Positions 61,218-64,000 of a stretch of 64,000 nucleotides of DNA are shown here, piece after piece (position 1 is the first letter of the stretch; each line of letters opens with the position of its first letter). The position numbers were made by a program, and so were the translations under genes. The stretch covers positions 1 to 64,000 of the forward strand of contig UQDR01000005.1 of assembly GCA_900539835.1 (NCBI GenBank), written 5' to 3'. The stretch comes from an uncultured Ruminococcus sp. (GTDB taxonomy: Bacteria > Bacillota > Clostridia > Oscillospirales > Ruminococcaceae). The notes under the pieces are model-generated. The model saw only the letters and a program-made list of their open reading frames with translations. It had not been told where the DNA came from and searched no databases.

Positions 61218-61466
61218 ATGGACCAAAGAAATTTTTCAAACGGACAGGATATCCCGTTAGGACTTGGAATGGCAATGGCTCAGAACCCAAAAGCTATGGA
61301 GTATTTCGCAAAGCTTGATTCAGCAGGAAAACAACAAGTCATCAATGCAACACATCATATTCATTCAAAATCCGAAATGAGTGAATTTGTGAATAATATT
61401 GCTAATTTTAAGGATACAGCGATCACCGACAGCCCCGAAGATCCATATAACGGAATTTATTTATAG
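61218..61466 (+). CDS. Small conserved hypothetical protein
   Basis: An 82-residue soluble, probably helical protein: DIPLGLGMAMAQNPKAMEYF (11-30), LDSAGKQQVINATHHIHSKS, then EFVNNIANF. Similar small proteins (MGFGMALAQN...MEYFA...I.SKEEM) occur in other Ruminococcaceae from memory, with no known role. GAAAGGATTGTAAAAA precedes the ATG, a fair ribosome site. Monocistronic, between rsmA and the RNA candidate. Confidence 0.75.
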   Translation: MDQRNFSNGQDIPLGLGMAMAQNPKAMEYFAKLDSAGKQQVINATHHIHSKSEMSEFVNNIANFKDTAITDSPEDPYNGIYL

Positions 61467-61521
61467 ACAATATTCACAATTAATTAAATATTAATTGATA
61501 TAAATTTTATAGAATATGGTG

Positions 61522-61550
61522 TTGAAATTTCTGTGTTAATATTGTACAAT
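61522..61550 (+). promoter_or_regulatory. sigma-A promoter of the RNA candidate / purE leader
   Basis: TTGAAA (61522-61527), a 17-nt spacer and TACAAT (61545-61550). The start is expected near 61557, about 290 nt upstream of purE. Confidence 0.65.
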
Positions 61551-61560
61551 ATTAATATAA

Positions 61561-61760
61561 GATGCGTTTGAAGAAATATTCTTGTTTTTTGGGTGCAAAA
61601 TGCGGAAAAGTACGGAGGTCTGCCGTGGTTTTCCCCTGTTGTCGGAGGAACAATATGAAAAATTCCGAACAAAGACCGCTTTTATGCTTTTCAAATATGT
61701 TTTTCAGCTTTAAGGATATGTCCTCAGTTTCAGGATGTGCCCTTGGTCTTTTGCACTCTA
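61561..61760 (+). ncRNA. Structured RNA candidate, possibly 6S RNA
   Basis: A gene-free stretch with its own promoter and a terminator downstream. It folds as a long irregular rod. The closing stem is GGGTGCAAAA (61591-61600) with TTTTGCACTC (61749-61758). An inner GGTCT/AGACC stem (61617/61673) follows, then a large internal bubble containing TTTTCCCCTG, and an apical TTGTCGGA/TCCGAACAA stem. A rod of about 170-190 nt with a central bubble and a CCCCTG-type 5' bubble strand is the 6S RNA plan. I recall 6S genes beside purine genes in other bacteria. Alternatively it is an unrecognised cis-acting leader of the pur operon. Confidence 0.5.
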
Positions 61761-61784
61761 ATTACAATTTAACGTCAATTTTAT

Positions 61785-61817
61785 AAACTGCAACGCAATA
61801 GTTGCAGTTTTTTTATT
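61785..61817 (+). terminator. Terminator upstream of purE
   Basis: AAACTGCAAC (61785-61794) pairs with GTTGCAGTTT (61801-61810) and runs into eight T. It ends the RNA candidate or works as an attenuator for purE, which starts 34 nt later. Confidence 0.85.
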
Positions 61818-61850
61818 TCACAATAAAATGAAATCAGGAGGAATTATATA

Positions 61851-62345
61851 ATGAAAAAAGTAGCAGTTATTATGGGCTCTGACAGCGATTTTCCTGTAGT
61901 AAAATCTGCATTAAGCGAGCTTAAAAATTACGGCGTTCCATTTGAATGCGTTGTAATGTCGGCTCACAGAACACCTGAGCTTGCGTCAGCCTTTGCTTCA
62001 AATGCAAAAGCAAACGGCTTCGGCGTAATCATCTGTGCCGCAGGAATGGCAGCACATCTTGCCGGTGTAGTAGCAGGACATACAACCCTGCCGGTTATCG
62101 GAATTCCAATTAAATCAACCTTTGAGGGACTTGACGCACTTCTTGCTACAGTCCAGATGCCTTCAGGAATTCCTGTGGCTACCGTAGCAGTAAACGGAGC
62201 TAAAAATGCAGCAATCCTTGCTATTCAGATGCTTGCACTTTCTGACGAAACATTGGCTCAGAAGCTTGAGCAGGCTAAGCAGGATATGATTGACGGCGTT
62301 ATGGCAAAAAACGAAAAGCTTCAGGAAGCACTGAAAGAACTTTAA
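61851..62345 (+). CDS. purE: N5-carboxyaminoimidazole ribonucleotide mutase (PurE)
   Basis: A 164-residue PurE, class I size, of de novo purine synthesis. Seen: IMGSDSDFPVV (8-18), VMSAHRTPEL (near 40), and AAGMAAHLAGVVAGHTTLPVIGIP (near 64-87, substrate pocket with His). AGGAGG is 8 nt before the ATG. Class I enzymes use N5-CAIR made by PurK; no purK is visible in this window. First gene of a purE-purC-purF order common in clostridia. Confidence 0.96.
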   Translation: MKKVAVIMGSDSDFPVVKSALSELKNYGVPFECVVMSAHRTPELASAFASNAKANGFGVIICAAGMAAHLAGVVAGHTTLPVIGIPIKSTFEGLDALLATVQMPSGIPVATVAVNGAKNAAILAIQMLALSDETLAQKLEQAKQDMIDGVMAKNEKLQEALKEL

Positions 62346-62393
62346 TTTTACAGTTAATTATTTAAATTTATATATTTTTAGGAGGATAAAATA

Positions 62394-63116
62394 ATGAGCA
62401 ATATCGAAAAAAAAGAACAGCTTTATGAGGGAAAAGCAAAGAAAGTATATGCAACAAACGACCCTGATCTTGTAATCGTTGATTATAAGGACGATGCTAC
62501 CGCTTTCAACGGCGAGAAAAAGGGCACTATTTCAGGCAAAGGCGTAATCAATAACAGAATGACAAACTTTATGTTCAAGCTTCTTGAAAAAGAAGGCGTT
62601 CCTACTCACCTCGTTGAAGAAATCAGCGACAGAGAAACTATTGTTAAAAAAGTTGAAATCGTACCTCTCGAAGTAATTGTAAGAAACGTTGCCGCAGGAA
62701 GCTTCTCAAAGAAGCTCGGTATCGCCGAGGGTACAAAGCTAAAACAGCCAACTCTCGAATTCAGCTATAAGAACGACGATTTGGGCGATCCGTTCATCAA
62801 TGATTATTATGCACTTGGCTTAGGCCTTGCTACACAGGAAGAAATCGACGCAATTTCAAAATATGCATTTATGGTAAACGACTTTATGGTTAAGTTCTTT
62901 AAAGAAAAGAACGTTGACCTTATTGACTTTAAAATTGAGTTCGGAAGAACATCAGACGGAACAATCATCTTGGCTGATGAAATCTCACCCGACACCTGCC
63001 GTTTCTGGGATTCAACAACTCATGAAAAGCTTGATAAGGATAGATTCCGCAGAGATATGGGCGGCGTAGAAGAAGCTTATCAGGAAATGATGAAAAGATT
63101 AGGCATAGATAAGTAA
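62394..63116 (+). CDS. purC: Phosphoribosylaminoimidazole-succinocarboxamide synthase (PurC)
   Basis: SAICAR synthetase joining CAIR and aspartate, 240 residues. Seen: QLYEGKAKKVYATNDPDLVI (9-28), GKGVINNRMTNFMFKLLEKE (near 52), VEIVPLEVIVRNVAAGSFSK (near 84), and LADEISPDTCRFWD (near 196). AGGAGG lies 9-10 nt before the ATG. It is 48 nt after purE and on the same transcript. Confidence 0.97.
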   Translation: MSNIEKKEQLYEGKAKKVYATNDPDLVIVDYKDDATAFNGEKKGTISGKGVINNRMTNFMFKLLEKEGVPTHLVEEISDRETIVKKVEIVPLEVIVRNVAAGSFSKKLGIAEGTKLKQPTLEFSYKNDDLGDPFINDYYALGLGLATQEEIDAISKYAFMVNDFMVKFFKEKNVDLIDFKIEFGRTSDGTIILADEISPDTCRFWDSTTHEKLDKDRFRRDMGGVEEAYQEMMKRLGIDK

Positions 63117-63183
63117 TATCAAATTAGTTTTAGAATAAATCTGCTATTTAAATCCAATACAATCGAAATCGGAGGTCTTGCTA

Positions 63184-64000
63184 ATGTTAGACAGCATCCA
63201 TGAAGAATGCGGCGTTTTCGGAATTTATTCAAATAAAACCGAGGACGTGGCTTCTCAAACTTATGTAGCACTCTATGCCTTGCAGCACCGTGGACAGGAA
63301 AGCTGCGGAATAGTCGTAAACGACGACGGAGTTTTAAATCACCATAAAAACCTTGGCCTGGTGAATCAGGTATTTGATAAAGAAACCTTGGAGAAACTGG
63401 GTAAGGGAAATATCTCAATAGGACATGTCAGATATTCCACTACAGGAAACAGTAATGTAACCAATGCTCAGCCGCTGGTTGTAAGACATGTAAAAGGTCC
63501 GATGGCTATCGCCCATAACGGAAATCTGATAAATGCCCATGAGCTGAGAACCGAATTTGAAAACAAGGGTATGATTTTTCACAGCACAAATGACACCGAG
63601 GCAATTTCCTATACAATAACTCAGGAACGTCTTACCTCACCGTCAATTGAAGCCGCTGTGGAAAAAATGATGTACCGAATAAAAGGTGCATATTCATTGC
63701 TTATCATGTCGCCGAAAAAACTTATTGCTGTAAGAGATCCAAACGGTTTCAGACCCCTTTCTATGGGAAAAACCGATAACGGATATGTCTTTTCTTCGGA
63801 AACATGTGCATTCGACAGCATAGGCGCTAAGTTTGTAAGAGATCTAAAACCCGGCGAAATCGTGGTTGTTGACAAAAACGGACCAAGATCTATCGAAACT
63901 CATTGCGGAAACAAAGGTGATATCTGCGTCTTTGAGTATGTCTATTTTGCACGTCCGGATTCTGTTATAGAGGGGTCAAGCGTACATAAAGCAAGACTTC
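63184..64000 (+). CDS. purF: Amidophosphoribosyltransferase (PurF), 5' part only
   Basis: First enzyme of de novo purine synthesis; the reading frame is open to the window end (272 codons). It starts MLDSIHEE-CGVFGIY. The Cys after the eight-residue leader is the glutaminase nucleophile exposed by propeptide removal in Bacillus-type PurF. Then come ALQHRGQESCGIV, GHVRYSTTG, IAHNGNLINAHELR (glutaminase site) and RDPNGFRPLS. The late Cys in FEYVYFARPDS precedes the iron-sulphur and PRPP domains outside the window. GGAGG is 8 nt before the ATG. Confidence 0.95.
   Translation, partial: MLDSIHEECGVFGIYSNKTEDVASQTYVALYALQHRGQESCGIVVNDDGVLNHHKNLGLVNQVFDKETLEKLGKGNISIGHVRYSTTGNSNVTNAQPLVVRHVKGPMAIAHNGNLINAHELRTEFENKGMIFHSTNDTEAISYTITQERLTSPSIEAAVEKMMYRIKGAYSLLIMSPKKLIAVRDPNGFRPLSMGKTDNGYVFSSETCAFDSIGAKFVRDLKPGEIVVVDKNGPRSIETHCGNKGDICVFEYVYFARPDSVIEGSSVHKARL

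Noticed and set aside
61561..61817. Guanine, PRPP (ykkC-type), ZTP or THF riboswitch for purE.
   Set aside because: The conserved cores I would expect for these classes were not found in the stretch. A discrete RNA fits the long-range stem better.
1..64000. CRISPR arrays, tRNA/rRNA genes, prophage or integrase-bearing elements.
   Set aside because: No regularly spaced repeats, no cloverleaf with CCA-type end, no rRNA signature and no transposase, recombinase or phage structural gene was seen on either strand.

Overview
The window looks like core chromosome of a low-GC, endospore-forming Clostridia, most likely an Oscillospirales/Ruminococcaceae-type bacterium. Evidence: spoIIE, whiA, hprK and rapZ; a glgC/glgD pair; a clostridial long-form PRPP synthetase; AT-rich intergenic DNA; and many textbook sigma-A promoters (TTGACN-17-TATAAT). 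I saw no rRNA, tRNA, CRISPR array, intact insertion sequence or prophage. Almost every long gene belongs to a recognisable family.

Layout. 1-13.8 kb: one long leftward gene string from murD through two M42 aminopeptidases, a GNAT enzyme, a PLP enzyme, hprK, a PHP phosphoesterase, murB, rapZ, whiA and dnaE to a tiny DUF3006 gene, closed by a terminator. 13.8-16.1 kb: divergent prs and ispD/tarI. 16.1-21.4 kb: two ABC exporter half-transporters flanking a DUF1854 protein, preceded by a leader with a 23-codon ORF and an intrinsic terminator. 21.4-28.7 kb: HD protein, radical SAM protein, ispE, aminotransferase with Lrp regulator, and trkH/trkA potassium uptake. 28.7-37.5 kb: TraB-like lipoprotein, a palindrome-rich gene-free stretch, uridine phosphorylase, a BspA-type LRR surface protein, and uvrB-uvrA with a duplicated 25-bp repeat between them. 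37.5-44.1 kb (mostly rightward): RluA-type synthase, PHP phosphoesterase, TSCPD protein, EamA transporter, a Cys-tipped membrane protein, and an ECF sigma factor with a membrane-anchored beta-propeller protein. 44.1-49.9 kb (leftward): DUF1287 protein, a TetR/ABC/FtsX cassette, rarA, an unknown protein and CarD. 49.9-51.5 kb: accessory island with an XRE regulator divergent from a CFI-box protein and an unknown protein, with two matching palindromes at the promoter. 51.5-57.6 kb: glycogen operon glgB-glgC-glgD-glgA. 57.7-61.0 kb: spoIIE and rsmA. 61.2-64 kb: a small conserved protein, a structured RNA candidate (possibly 6S RNA) and the start of the purine operon purE-purC-purF, with purF cut by the window edge.

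The best candidates for something under-described are the DUF1854/dual-ABC operon with its attenuator-like leader, and the XRE/CFI-box island. Lesser ones are the sigma/propeller pair, the lysine-rich tail on GlgB, and the palindrome cluster at 29.96-30.15 kb. Start codons were moved from the longest ORF wherever a Shine-Dalgarno sequence clearly favoured an internal start.
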